Shown: positions 41,873-51,254, numbered from the stretch's first letter. The stretch is DNA of 64,000 nucleotides from Pseudoxanthomonas suwonensis (GCF_000972865.1 NZ_CP011144.1:3345118-3409117); one strand, 5' to 3'. The notes: generated by a model from the letters alone, not told the origin. A program made the numbers and translations.

Positions 41873-44800
41873 GGAGCACGGTCTTCTTGCGGTTGTCGCC
41901 GGAGTCGCGGTCGATCAGCTTGTTGTAGGGGTCGATGCCGGCCTCGTAGGGCAGTTCGTCGACCACCAGCTCCAGGGTGGTGTCGGCCTCGGTGATGCGG
42001 TGCTTACGCAGGTACAGCACCTTCTCGTCGGCCTCCTTGCCGCCCGGCGGACGTGCGAACACCCCGATGTCCACGCTGACGTCGATCGGTTCCTCGGTCT
42101 CCTTGCCCTTGCCGTCGGTGGAGACCTTCTCGGCGTGCACCTTGAGCGTCACCGCGTACTTGCCGTCGTCGCGCTTGCGCACCTCGGCCGTGGTGACCCG
42201 GTGGTTCCAGAACACGATCCGCTCGAACAGGTCGCGGATGAACGGATGGTGCTCGGCATCGGTGCGCGCGTAGAGCAGGTCGAGGAAATCACGGGTGGTC
42301 GGGTAGGGCGGGCCCTTGAAGCCCCATTCCTGCACGAATTCGGACAGGACCGCGTTCAGCCGGTCCTCGCCGATGGCGTCGCGCAGCGCGTAGAACACCA
42401 CCGAACCCTTGTTGTAGTGGATGTACTGCTGGTTCTCGTTGAGCGCCAGCGGCTGCTCCTCGACCCGCTCGGTGGCACGGCTCATCAGGTAGCGGTCCAG
42501 CTCGTACTTGAGGAACCGGCGCATCTGCCGCGGCCCGTACTCCTCCTCCATCACCATCAGCGCCGAGTATTGTGCCAGCGACTCCGAAAGCATGGTCGCG
42601 CCCTGCACGTTCGCGCCGATGAGCTGGTGCGCCCACCACTGGTGCGCGGCCTCGTGCGCGGTGACGTAGAACACGTAGTCGATGTCCTCCTCGTCGCGCA
42701 GGTCGGCGATGAAGCCGATCGCCTCCGAGTACGGGATGGTGCCGGCGAAGGCCTGGGCGAACTGCTGGTAGCCCGGGAACTCCAGGATCCGGAACTGGCG
42801 GAACTGGTAGGGCGAGAAGTTGCGGCTGAAGTAGTCCAGCGACTTCTTGGTCGAGTCGATCATCCGCGGCACGTTCCAGGCGTGCGTGGGATGGTGGTAG
42901 ACCTCGATCGCCACGTCGTTCCAGCGGTCGCGCGCCACCTGCCAGTCGGCCGACAGCCACGAGAAGAACGGCAGCAGCCTGGCCTCGGACTTGTAGTGGT
43001 AGTAGCGGCGGCCGTCCTGCTCCCATTCGCGCTGCAGGTAGCCCGGCGCCAGCGCGATCTGCCCGCCGCTGGTGGAGACGGTGGTCTCGAAATCGACCCA
43101 GTCGCCGGTGCTGGTCAGGTAGTTGGAACCACGCGCGGCCACGTCGCCGATCGGGTTCATCCGCGGCAGCTGCGGCAGGTCGTGCTTGCGCCGGTCGTTG
43201 CGGTCCTGCAGCTGGCGGCGCTCGTCGTAGCCGAACTGGGGCAGGGCGGCGTAGTTGTTGAAGAACGTGCCGTTGTAGACCACCGCGGTGCTGCCGCCGC
43301 CCATCGGGAAGCCGTGCGGCTGGCCGGACAGTTCGAACTCGAAGTCCATCGCCGCGCCCGGGGCCAGCGGCGTGGCCAGCCGGTAGATGGTGTAGCCGTG
43401 GACCTCGTCGGTCTTGACCACGGTGTGCGGGCCGAACTCCAGGCGCCGCACGTCCGCATCGGGATTGATGACGACGTGCAGTTCGGAGATCGGGGCGTCG
43501 GTGCGGTTCTCCAGGCGGTAGTGGCCGCGGATGTCGACGCTGCGGCGCTCCGGGAAGATGTCCACGTCGGCGCGGATCGAGGCGATGCGCGGCTGCGGCA
43601 GGTCCTTGTACTGGCGGTAGTCCTTCTCGTACTGCGCCGACCGCTCCTTGGCCAGGTCGCCGGGCACGTACTCGTTGAGCACGTTGGTGTTGTAGAAGAT
43701 CCAGCCGCCGAGCCCGGCGAACACCAGCAGCGACGCCGCCAGCGTGGCCAGCGCCGGGCCGCGCAGCCGCGCGCGCGCCTGGCGCAGGCGGTCGCGCAGG
43801 GCCAGCGAGGTGCCGCGCGGCCAGAACAGCAGCGCCACCACCAGCAACGCCGCCGCGAACGCGGCCCAGTAGGCGCGCAGCAGCAGGTGCGGGCCGACGA
43901 AGTGGCCGTAGTGGTTCATGTCCGAATACGGGGTGGGCGTGGCCGAGCCGTAGCGGTACAGCAGGTGGTCCAGGTCGAGCATGCCCATGGTCGCGCGCGC
44001 GACCAGGTACACGATCATCAGCAGGTAGCCGATGAACTTGTTGCCGCTGACCGCCTGCAGGAACACCGCCAGCGCCGCCATCAGCACGAACGGCACCACC
44101 GACAGGGCGATGCCCTTGAGGTAGAGCAGCGGCTCGAGGTCGGTATAGCCGTGGGCCAGCTGCCAGCCGGTGGTGAACAGCGCCCCGGCCAGCAGCAGGA
44201 CGACCGCCAGCCCGGCCAGCGCGGTCATCTTGGACGCCAGCGGGATCCAGTCGGGCAGGGCATAGGCGTCGGTCGCCTCGGCCACGCGCAGGCTGCGCTC
44301 GCGCCAGACCAGTTCGCCGGCGTAGAAGGTGACGATGATGACCAGGAACAGGGCCATGCCGCCGTCGATCGCCGAGAGCATGCGCCGGGTGACCGGGTAC
44401 AGCTCGGTGCCGTACATGCTCGCGCCGAACTTGAGCACGGTGAAGATCATCAGCAGGCCCAGCACCAGCATCACCAGGAACGGGGCGCTGGTCAGCGCCC
44501 CGCGCAGGTCGAACGCGGCCAGCTGGCGGTACTGGGTCCAGCGCGCCGCCGCGCCCTGGCGCAGGGTGGTCGCCGGCAGGGCCAGCGTGGCGGTGCCGGC
44601 GGCCACGCCGGGCAGGGGCGCGGCCTCGGCCGGTGCGTCGTCAGCTTTGCGCCGGCGGCGCAGGACGATGCCCTCGCGGTCGGCGCGGAACAGGCGGAAG
44701 GCCGCCAGCAGCAGCACGATCGCCACGCCCAGCCACAGCGCGCGGTTGACCAGCAGCAGCCCGGTCAGCGCCGGCAGCTGCTGGTTGTACTGCGCGCTGG

Positions 44801-45470
44801 ACCAGTAGCGGATGTGCTCGCCCACGGCGGTGGTGCCGGACGGGTCGAGCAGCGCGCCGATCCAGCGCGAGTCCAGGTCCTGGGTCAGGAAGCCGGAGAC
44901 CGTCCACAGCACGAAGAACGCGATCACGCCGATGTAGCTGTAGAGCATCGAACGGGTCAGCGTGGCCAGCAGGAACAGCAGCGCCGACAGGAACAGCAGG
45001 TTGGGGATCACCAGCACGGCGAACGCCCAGGCGTAGGCCGACCAGGGCGTCGGTCCCAGCCGCGCCTGGTCCAGCCATGGCATCAGGCTGCCGATCCACA
45101 GGCCCAGCGCGGTGGCCAGCATGATCGCCAGGCTGGCGAAAAAGCCGCCGCCGAAGCGCCCGAGCAGGTAGTCGCGCTTGCGCAGTGGAGTTGCGAAGAA
45201 CAGCTCGGCGGTGCGCTGCTCGAAGTCGCGCAGCGCGATGCCGGCGACGAAGATCGTGGTCAGCAGCACCGCCAGCACGCTGAAGCTGCCGAGCAGGACG
45301 ATCACTACCGCCGGCGCGTTGCGCATGATGTTGCCGACGCCGCCGCCGAAGCTGACGTTGTCCGAGGCCATGCTGCCGAAGCCCAGAAGGGCGAACACCA
45401 GCATGACGATCCAGAACACGCCGTTGCGCAGGAGCAGGCGGCGCTCGAAGGAGAGGAGATGGCGCAGCAT
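41868..45470 (-). CDS. ABC transporter permease fused to M1 family aminopeptidase
   Basis: The 1200-aa product has an N-terminal half with about twelve membrane helices in two ABC-2-type permease blocks (about 1-260 and 320-600) and a C-terminal M1 zinc peptidase (about 640-1190). The zinc site is intact: TAHEAAHQWW (H939, E940, H943) with the third ligand in LSESLAQYS. A GAMEN-like exopeptidase loop is not clear; the region reads FAGTIPYSEAIGF. After the last helix the peptidase should face the periplasm. The ATPase gene is just upstream (3-base gap), so the pair forms an exporter with its own peptidase. Substrate unknown. Its stop codon lies in a REP head. Confidence 0.9.
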   Translation of the reverse strand: MLRHLLSFERRLLLRNGVFWIVMLVFALLGFGSMASDNVSFGGGVGNIMRNAPAVVIVLLGSFSVLAVLLTTIFVAGIALRDFEQRTAELFFATPLRKRDYLLGRFGGGFFASLAIMLATALGLWIGSLMPWLDQARLGPTPWSAYAWAFAVLVIPNLLFLSALLFLLATLTRSMLYSYIGVIAFFVLWTVSGFLTQDLDSRWIGALLDPSGTTAVGEHIRYWSSAQYNQQLPALTGLLLVNRALWLGVAIVLLLAAFRLFRADREGIVLRRRRKADDAPAEAAPLPGVAAGTATLALPATTLRQGAAARWTQYRQLAAFDLRGALTSAPFLVMLVLGLLMIFTVLKFGASMYGTELYPVTRRMLSAIDGGMALFLVIIVTFYAGELVWRERSLRVAEATDAYALPDWIPLASKMTALAGLAVVLLLAGALFTTGWQLAHGYTDLEPLLYLKGIALSVVPFVLMAALAVFLQAVSGNKFIGYLLMIVYLVARATMGMLDLDHLLYRYGSATPTPYSDMNHYGHFVGPHLLLRAYWAAFAAALLVVALLFWPRGTSLALRDRLRQARARLRGPALATLAASLLVFAGLGGWIFYNTNVLNEYVPGDLAKERSAQYEKDYRQYKDLPQPRIASIRADVDIFPERRSVDIRGHYRLENRTDAPISELHVVINPDADVRRLEFGPHTVVKTDEVHGYTIYRLATPLAPGAAMDFEFELSGQPHGFPMGGGSTAVVYNGTFFNNYAALPQFGYDERRQLQDRNDRRKHDLPQLPRMNPIGDVAARGSNYLTSTGDWVDFETTVSTSGGQIALAPGYLQREWEQDGRRYYHYKSEARLLPFFSWLSADWQVARDRWNDVAIEVYHHPTHAWNVPRMIDSTKKSLDYFSRNFSPYQFRQFRILEFPGYQQFAQAFAGTIPYSEAIGFIADLRDEEDIDYVFYVTAHEAAHQWWAHQLIGANVQGATMLSESLAQYSALMVMEEEYGPRQMRRFLKYELDRYLMSRATERVEEQPLALNENQQYIHYNKGSVVFYALRDAIGEDRLNAVLSEFVQEWGFKGPPYPTTRDFLDLLYARTDAEHHPFIRDLFERIVFWNHRVTTAEVRKRDDGKYAVTLKVHAEKVSTDGKGKETEEPIDVSVDIGVFARPPGGKEADEKVLYLRKHRITEADTTLELVVDELPYEAGIDPYNKLIDRDSGDNRKKTVLL

Positions 45471-45473
45471 CGG

Positions 45474-46370
45474 TCAGGCCGCCTGCGCAGTGTTGGCGGC
45501 CAGCGCGACCTTGCGCAGCTCGCCGAAGTACACGTCCTCCAGGTTGGCCGGCACCGCGGCGAAACCCTCGCCCGGGTCGGCGTCGGCCAGCACGTGCACC
45601 ACCGGCTGCCCGGCGACCAGGCGCGAGGACAGCACAGCGTGCCGCTGGATCACCTCGCCCAGTTCGGCCTTGTCCACCCGCTTGCGCCAGATCCGGCCCT
45701 CAAGCGAGCGGATCGCCTCGCGCGGTTCGCCGGCCAGGCGCACCTGGCCGGCGGCGATGATGGCCATGCGCGGGCACAGGTCGGTCACGTCCTCGACGAT
45801 GTGGGTGGACAGGATCACCACCGTGTTCTCGCCGATCTCCGCCAGCAGGTTGAGGAAGCGGTTGCGCTCCTCCGGGTCCAGGCCGGCGGTGGGCTCGTCG
45901 ACGATGATCAGTGAGGGCTGGCCGATCAGCGCCTGGGCGATGCCGAAGCGCTGGCGCATGCCGCCGGAGAAGGTGCCGAGCTTGCGCTTGCGCACGTTCC
46001 ACAGGTTGACCTGGCGCAGCAGCGCCTCGACCAGCGCCTTGCGCTCGCCGCGCGCGGTCACGCCCTTGAGTACGGCGAAGTGGTCGAGCATGGCCTCGGC
46101 CGAGACCTTCGGGTACACGCCGAACTCCTGCGGCAGGTAGCCCAGCCGGCGCCGCGCCTCGGTCTTGTCCTTGAGCACGTCCAGCCCGTCGAGGTGGACG
46201 CTGCCGTTGTCGGCGTCCTGCAGGGTGGCGATGGTGCGCATCAGCGTGGACTTGCCGGCGCCGTTGGGGCCGAGCAGGCCGAACATGCCGCGCGGGATGT
46301 CGAGGGTGACGTCCTTGAGTGCCTGCACGCCGTTGGCGTAGGTCTTGGACAGCGAGCGGATCTCGAGCAT
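45474..46370 (-). CDS. ABC transporter ATP-binding protein, partner of the permease-peptidase fusion
   Basis: The 298-aa product has Walker A (GLLGPNGAGKSTLMR), Q-loop (LGYLPQEFGVYPKV), signature (GTFSGGMRQRFGIAQAL), Walker B (LIIVDEPTAGLDPEERNR) and switch histidine (ILSTHIVEDV). It is of the ABC-2 export type (CcmA/NatA-like). The start at 46370 (MLEIRSLSKTYANG) is normal; MCRMLEI would be a longer alternative by three codons. It lies directly upstream of the fusion gene and would supply energy to it. Confidence 0.92.
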   Translation of the reverse strand: MLEIRSLSKTYANGVQALKDVTLDIPRGMFGLLGPNGAGKSTLMRTIATLQDADNGSVHLDGLDVLKDKTEARRRLGYLPQEFGVYPKVSAEAMLDHFAVLKGVTARGERKALVEALLRQVNLWNVRKRKLGTFSGGMRQRFGIAQALIGQPSLIIVDEPTAGLDPEERNRFLNLLAEIGENTVVILSTHIVEDVTDLCPRMAIIAAGQVRLAGEPREAIRSLEGRIWRKRVDKAELGEVIQRHAVLSSRLVAGQPVVHVLADADPGEGFAAVPANLEDVYFGELRKVALAANTAQAA

Positions 46371-46491
46371 GCGGCACATCCTCCGTTGATGAAGGCCCGA
46401 TCCTGGGGTCTCGGGCGCGGTGGCGCTATCGGCTGGAAGTCATGGACGGGGGCGGCGGGCCCGGCGCCTGTCGGGCATGGGCCCGGGCGGG

Positions 46492-47559
46492 TCAGGGCGG
46501 GGCGGGGTCGCGGAACAGCCGCGCGATCTCCAGCGCCAGCGGGTAGGGCCGGGGTCCGTTGCGGTTGCTCAGCACCACCACGGTCAGCCGCTCGCCGGGC
46601 CAGCGTACGATCGCGTTGCGGAAGCCGATGCTCTCGCCGCTGTGCCAGGCGCTGTCGCCGTTCAGGCGCCAGCCGAAGCCGTAGTGCGGTACGTCCGGTT
46701 CGTCCGTCGGCGTGGCCGGCGAGAACATCCGCGCCAGCGACTCCGGCTGCAGCAGGCGGTCGTCGTACAGCGCCGCGTCCCACCGGGCCAGGTCGTCGAT
46801 CGAGGAATAGATGCCGCCATCGCCCAGCACCGCGCTGGTCCGGCTCTGGTCGGTGCGGGTCCAGCGGCCGTCGGCCAGGCTGTAGCCCCAGGCGCGGTGC
46901 GCCACGGTGTCCACGCCGTCCTGGTGGGCGACGGTGTTGTCCATGCCCAGCGGCCGGAAGATGCGCTCGTGCAGGAAGCTGGCGAAGTCGCGGCCGGAGG
47001 CCTCGCCCACCACCAGCGCCAGCAGCGCGTAGCCGCTGTTGCTGTAGCGGTAGGCGCTGCCCGGCGGGAAGTAGGTGCGGTCCTGGTCTTCGAGGATGCG
47101 CAGCACGTCGGCATCGCGCAGTTGGCCCGGGAAGTCGTCCGCGACGTAGTCCTCGTAGTCGACCAGGCCGGAGGTGTGGGCGAGCAGCTGGCGCAGGGTG
47201 ACCGCGTCGGCGGCGGCTGGCAGCGACGGCAGCCAGCGCTTCACCGGGTCGTCCAGCGACAGCCGGCCGTCCTCGGCCAGCAGCAGGATCGCCGCGGCGG
47301 TGAACTGCTTGGTGATGGAGGCGAGCCGGTAGTTGGTCTCCGGCCCGGCGGCGGTGCCGGCCTCCAGGTCGGCCAGCCCGTAGCCGCGCCGCAACAGCGG
47401 CCGGCCGTCGCGCAGCACCAGCACCGCCGCGCCGGGCACGTGGCCGTCGTAGTCGCGCATCAGCGCGTCGACCGCCGTCGACGGATCGGTGGGCGGCGCC
47501 GTGGCTGCCGCGGACAGCGCAGCCAGTGCGAGCAGTGGAAACAGGCCGGTCACGCGCAT
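46492..47559 (-). CDS. Beta-lactamase-fold serine hydrolase (class C / DD-peptidase-like)
   Basis: The 355-aa product has a signal peptide (MRVTGLFPLLALAALSAAAT) and a class C beta-lactamase/esterase fold: the nucleophile in RLASITKQFTAAAIL (SxxK), YRYSNSGYALLALVV (YxN), and a late WHSGESIGFRN segment in the place of the KTG box. Members include esterases, D-aminopeptidases and carboxypeptidases; resistance to beta-lactams should not be assumed. It starts 29 bases past the DUF885 stop, in the same direction. Confidence 0.87.
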   Translation of the reverse strand: MRVTGLFPLLALAALSAAATAPPTDPSTAVDALMRDYDGHVPGAAVLVLRDGRPLLRRGYGLADLEAGTAAGPETNYRLASITKQFTAAAILLLAEDGRLSLDDPVKRWLPSLPAAADAVTLRQLLAHTSGLVDYEDYVADDFPGQLRDADVLRILEDQDRTYFPPGSAYRYSNSGYALLALVVGEASGRDFASFLHERIFRPLGMDNTVAHQDGVDTVAHRAWGYSLADGRWTRTDQSRTSAVLGDGGIYSSIDDLARWDAALYDDRLLQPESLARMFSPATPTDEPDVPHYGFGWRLNGDSAWHSGESIGFRNAIVRWPGERLTVVVLSNRNGPRPYPLALEIARLFRDPAPP

Positions 47560-47588
47560 CCCCGGGATTGCAGCCGTCGGGAGCGAGG

Positions 47589-49439
47589 TTAACCCGGCTG
47601 GCCCTGGCGTGTCGCGATCCAGGCGTCGACCTTGGCTTCCAGCACGTCCAGTGGCACCGAGCCATCCTTGAGTACTTCGGCGTGGAATTCGCGCATGTCG
47701 AAGCGCGGCCCGAGCGCCGCCTGCGCCTTGCGCCGCAGTTCCATGATCTTCAGCTCGCCGATCTTGTAGGCCAGCGCCTGGCCGGGGATGGCCATGTAGC
47801 GTTCGGCCTCGGCGACCGCCTCCACCTGGCTCGTCGCCGAGTTCTTCAGCATGTAGTCGATCACCTGCTCGCGGGTCCAGCCCTTGGCGTGCAGGCCGGT
47901 ATCCACCACCAGCCGGATCGCGCGCCACAGCTCGTTCTGCAGGTAGCCGAAATAGGAGTACGGGTCTTCGTACAGGCCCAGGTCGCGGCCCAGCGACTCG
48001 GCGTACAGGCCCCAGCCCTCGGTGAAGGCGGTCTCGCCGCCGAAGCGGCGGAACGCCGGCAGGCCGGTCAGTTCCTGCTGCAGGGCCAGCTGGAAGTGGT
48101 GGCCGGGAATGGCCTCGTGCAGGAACAGGTCCTCCGCGTCCCAGGTCTTGCGCGAGGGCAGGTTGTAGGTGTTGACGTAGAACACGCCCGGGCGGCTGCC
48201 GTCCTCGCTGGGCCGCATGTAGGACCCGCCCGCGGCCGACTGCGCGCGGTACGCCTCCACCGGGCGGATCTCGAAGCCGGCCTTGGGCAGCAGCGAGAAC
48301 TGCTCCGGCACCTTGTTGGCCACCTTCGACTCCAGGCCGCGGTAGTAGGCCAGCAGCGCGGCCTCGTCGGCGAACTCGAAGCGCTTGTCCTCCTGCATGA
48401 AGCGGAAGAACCGCTGCATGTTGCCGCGGAACTTCACCTCCTTCATCACCTTGCGGATCTCCTCGTGGATCCGCGCCACCTCGTCCAGGCCGATCCGGTG
48501 GATCTGCTCGGGCGTCAGCTCGGTGGTGGTGCTCTGCCGCGCGTTGTACGCGTACCAGTCCGCGCCGTCGGGCAGGGCGCCCAGGCCGGCGCTGGCGCGC
48601 GTGGCCGGCAGGTAGCGGGTGGCGATGAAACCGCGCAGCCGGCGGTAGGAGGGCATCAGCCGGTACTCGATCAGCCAGCGGTAGTCGGCGGTCAGCCGTT
48701 CACGGTCGGCCTCGGAGAAGTCGGCCGGCATGTTCCGGATCGGGTTCCAGAACAGGGTCTGCTCGGCGGTCGGCTTGATCAGCGCGTCCAGCTGCGGCAG
48801 TACCTTCTCCATCAGCGGCCGCGGCTGGACCACGCCGGCGGCCATGCCCTGCTCCATGTTGGCGATGGCCTGCTCGAACAGCGCCGGCACCTGCGCGGCG
48901 CGCTTGAGCCAGTTCTCGTAGTCCTTGACCGTGCGGAACGGCTGCGCGCTGGCGCCGGAGCCGAGCATGGCCATCAGCGTGGCGGGGTTGTTGAACTGGT
49001 TGACCGGCTGCATCCAGCCGGGGAAGCGCTCGCCCTCCAGCGCGTCGCGGGCGTTGCGCACGAAGATGCGGTAGCTGAGCAGGTCCTGGCCTTCCAGGCC
49101 GTCCTCGCCGACCGCTTCCACCTTGGCCAGCCATTCGGTGGTGAAGTCGTGGGCCTGCCTGCGGAACTCGGGCGATAGGTAGTTGGGCAGCTGGTCGTTC
49201 CAGCGCGGATCGCCCTGGAACGTGGCCTGCAACGGGTTGAGCTTCAGCGACGCTTCCCAGTAGTCGGCGTACAGGTGCTGCAGTTGCTCGGCCGGGGTCT
49301 GGGCCTTCTTCGCCGGCTTTGGCTTGGCCGCCGCGGCAGCCGGCTGCTGTGCTTTCTTGCGCGCGGCCTCGACGGGCGACGGCGAAACCAGCAGCAGGGC
49401 GACGGGCAGGGCCAGCCAGCGCAGGCGGGTCAGGGACAT
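47589..49439 (-). CDS. DUF885 family exported metallopeptidase
   Basis: The 616-aa product has a signal peptide (MSLTRLRWLALPVALLLVSPS, ending near VEA), a lysine/alanine-rich linker (about 25-48) and the DUF885 fold. The metal-site motif is LHEAIPGHHFQLALQQEL (HExxxGHH) with a later FTEGWGLYAESLG glutamate, similar to M32-like carboxypeptidases. Xanthomonads carry several such exported peptidases. The chosen start avoids a 32-codon extension running into the upstream repeats. Confidence 0.9.
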   Translation of the reverse strand: MSLTRLRWLALPVALLLVSPSPVEAARKKAQQPAAAAAKPKPAKKAQTPAEQLQHLYADYWEASLKLNPLQATFQGDPRWNDQLPNYLSPEFRRQAHDFTTEWLAKVEAVGEDGLEGQDLLSYRIFVRNARDALEGERFPGWMQPVNQFNNPATLMAMLGSGASAQPFRTVKDYENWLKRAAQVPALFEQAIANMEQGMAAGVVQPRPLMEKVLPQLDALIKPTAEQTLFWNPIRNMPADFSEADRERLTADYRWLIEYRLMPSYRRLRGFIATRYLPATRASAGLGALPDGADWYAYNARQSTTTELTPEQIHRIGLDEVARIHEEIRKVMKEVKFRGNMQRFFRFMQEDKRFEFADEAALLAYYRGLESKVANKVPEQFSLLPKAGFEIRPVEAYRAQSAAGGSYMRPSEDGSRPGVFYVNTYNLPSRKTWDAEDLFLHEAIPGHHFQLALQQELTGLPAFRRFGGETAFTEGWGLYAESLGRDLGLYEDPYSYFGYLQNELWRAIRLVVDTGLHAKGWTREQVIDYMLKNSATSQVEAVAEAERYMAIPGQALAYKIGELKIMELRRKAQAALGPRFDMREFHAEVLKDGSVPLDVLEAKVDAWIATRQGQPG

Positions 49440-49539
49440 GGGCGACTCCGGAAAAAACGAAGACCCGGAGAGTGCCGCATCCGGCCGGTCCAGGCCAGCG
49501 CGCATCGCGATGACATTCATGGTTTGCCATTGCATGCCA

Positions 49540-49796
49540 AGTCGGCACAGGCGACTTTCTCGTGGTTCCGACGCCCGTGTCGCCGACTGAAGTCAGCTCC
49601 TGCAAAAGGTGGCGTCGCCGTTGATTCTTGTAGGAGCTGGCTTCAGCCGGCGACACGCCACGCTGGCGCAGGCGGCTCCGGAAAATCCGGATTTTCATCT
49701 CCCGCACGCGGCGATGCGTTTCTCGCTCCCGGAGATTCATGCCGCACCATGGCGCGATCCGACGCCCGTGTCGCCGGCCGTAGCCCGGCTCCTACA
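49540..49796. repeat. Split REP cluster: one left and two right units
   Basis: The 352-base gap 49440-49791 contains three REP parts: a right half at 49540-49603 (ending TCCTGCA, a mutated TCCTACA), a left half at 49629-49676 (starting TGTAGGAGCTGGCTTCAGCC), and a right half at 49756-49796 (ending CGGCTCCTACA). An 80-base stretch (about 49677-49755) that is not REP sequence separates the last two. The final unit gives the stop codon of the queuosine-precursor transporter (CTA, 49792-49794). No gene is visible in the gap. Confidence 0.8.
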
Positions 49797-50571
49797 ACGC
49801 GGCGTGCTCGCGCAGCTGGCGGGCGCGGTCGGCGCCGAGGTAGCCGGTGATCCAGCGCCGCATCAGGTACAACAGCGGGATCAGCGCGATCGCCGCGAGC
49901 ATCTTCCAGGCGTAGTTGAGCGTGCTCACCGCCAGGAACAGCGAGGTCGGCCACTTCTGCGGGCCGAGCACGAACGCGATCCAGATCACCACGAAGCTGT
50001 CCACCAGCTGCGACACCGCGGTCGAGCCGGTGGCGCGCAGCCACACCCAGCGCTCGCCGGTGGCGCGGCGGATGCGGTGGAACACCACCACGTCGATCAT
50101 CTGCCCGACCAGGAACGCCACCAGCGAGCCGGCGATCGTCCACAGGCCCTGGCCGAACACCACCGCGAACGCGGCCTGGTAGTCCGGCACGCCCTGCGCC
50201 TGGGCGGCGCCGCGCCACCAGGGCGCCGGCGCCAGTTCGATCGCGGCGAAGGCGAACAGGAAGCCGTACACGATCAGCCCCGCCGCCAGCCACGAGATGA
50301 AGCGCACCCCGCGGCGGCCGAAGAACTCGTTGATGGTGTCGGTCATGATGAACACCAGCGGCCACAGCAACGTGCCGGCGGTGAAGTTCAGCGAGCCGGT
50401 CTGGCCGAACAGGTTCCACTCGAACGGATCCAGGCCCAGGGTGTCCTCCAGGGCGAAGATCTTGACCCCGATGAACTCGGCCAGGGTCGCGTTGACGCAG
50501 AAGAACGCCGCCAGGGCGATGAACAGGCGGACCGCGCGGTCGTCGAGCAGGCGCGCGGCCGGCGGGCTCAC
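49792..50571 (-). CDS. yhhQ: Queuosine precursor transporter, VUT/YhhQ family
   Basis: The 259-aa product has six to seven membrane helices and matches the vitamin-uptake-like family PF02592: FCVNATLAEFIGVKIFAL, TGTLLWPLVFIMTDTINEFFGRRGVRF, FLVGQMIDVVVFHRIRR and STAVSQLVDSFVVIWIAF. YhhQ imports preQ0/preQ1 in E. coli; queA and tgt elsewhere in the window make that function plausible. The start is GTG at 50571, overlapping the DUF502 stop by four bases (GTGA). The stop TAG is the REP head TTGTAGGAGCC. Confidence 0.87.
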   Translation of the reverse strand: MSPPAARLLDDRAVRLFIALAAFFCVNATLAEFIGVKIFALEDTLGLDPFEWNLFGQTGSLNFTAGTLLWPLVFIMTDTINEFFGRRGVRFISWLAAGLIVYGFLFAFAAIELAPAPWWRGAAQAQGVPDYQAAFAVVFGQGLWTIAGSLVAFLVGQMIDVVVFHRIRRATGERWVWLRATGSTAVSQLVDSFVVIWIAFVLGPQKWPTSLFLAVSTLNYAWKMLAAIALIPLLYLMRRWITGYLGADRARQLREHAAL

Positions 50572-51254
50572 TTGCGTTCGCCCGCCCGGGTGAACGGCAT
50601 GGTCTCCGGCGCCACCGCGCCGCCGGAGATGATGAAGCCCATCGCCTGGTCGACGGTCCAGTCGGTCGGCGTGAGCAGTTCGACCGGGACCACCTCGAGG
50701 TAGCCGGAGGTCGGGTTGGGCGTGGTCGGCACGTACACCGCGGCCAGTTCGCGGCCGCTGCCTTCCTCCTTCAGCACCCGGGTGACCAGGCCGATGGCCT
50801 TCATGTCGCGGTGCGGGAAGTCGATCAGGACCACGCGCTGGGTGCTGCCGGGCTTGGTCTGCAGGATGTCCAGCAGCTTGCGCACGCTGGTGTAGACCAG
50901 GTTGGCCAGCGGCACCCGGGCCATGAACGCCTCGAACCAGCCGAGCAGGCGCTGGCCGATCACCCGCCGCGCCAGCACGCCCACGCCGAGGATCACCAGC
51001 AGCGTGGCGACCATGGCGATGGTGTTCTGCACCCACAGCGCCTTGCCCCAGCCCATGTAGTTCGGGAACGAGTCCGCGATGCTTTCGGACAGCGGCACCA
51101 CCCACGGTGCGCTGATGCTCGACAGCAGCACGAACACGAACTTGATCACGACCCAGGTCAGCCAGATCGGCAGCAGGGTCAGCAGGCCGGTGAGGAACAG
51201 GCGCTGCAGCGAAGCGCGCGGCGGCGCGTGGGAGGCATGGGGGGCGGGGGACAT
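50568..51254 (-). CDS. DUF502 family membrane protein
   Basis: The 228-aa product has two membrane helices at about 22-45 and 75-100 and the DUF502 pattern: LLTLLPIWLTWVVIKFVFVLLSSI, RVPLANLVYTSVRKLLDIL, TRVLKEEGSGRELAAVYVPTTPNPTSGYLEVVP, and AMGFIISGGAVAPETMPF. Function unknown; the family is widespread in bacteria and plants. It is coupled to yhhQ by a GTGA overlap. The start at 51254 is preferred over one 14 codons upstream. Confidence 0.88.
   Translation of the reverse strand: MSPAPHASHAPPRASLQRLFLTGLLTLLPIWLTWVVIKFVFVLLSSISAPWVVPLSESIADSFPNYMGWGKALWVQNTIAMVATLLVILGVGVLARRVIGQRLLGWFEAFMARVPLANLVYTSVRKLLDILQTKPGSTQRVVLIDFPHRDMKAIGLVTRVLKEEGSGRELAAVYVPTTPNPTSGYLEVVPVELLTPTDWTVDQAMGFIISGGAVAPETMPFTRAGERK

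Noticed and set aside
41361..45914. 1517-codon open frame on the + strand opposite the ABC permease-M1 fusion
   Set aside because: Antisense artefact of GC-rich coding; it runs through the repeat R4, a real gene and into the ATPase gene without recognisable domains.
46492..47559. Beta-lactam resistance gene
   Set aside because: The SxxK and YxN motifs only show the class C fold; most such chromosomal proteins are esterases or peptidases and no resistance context (AmpR) is near.
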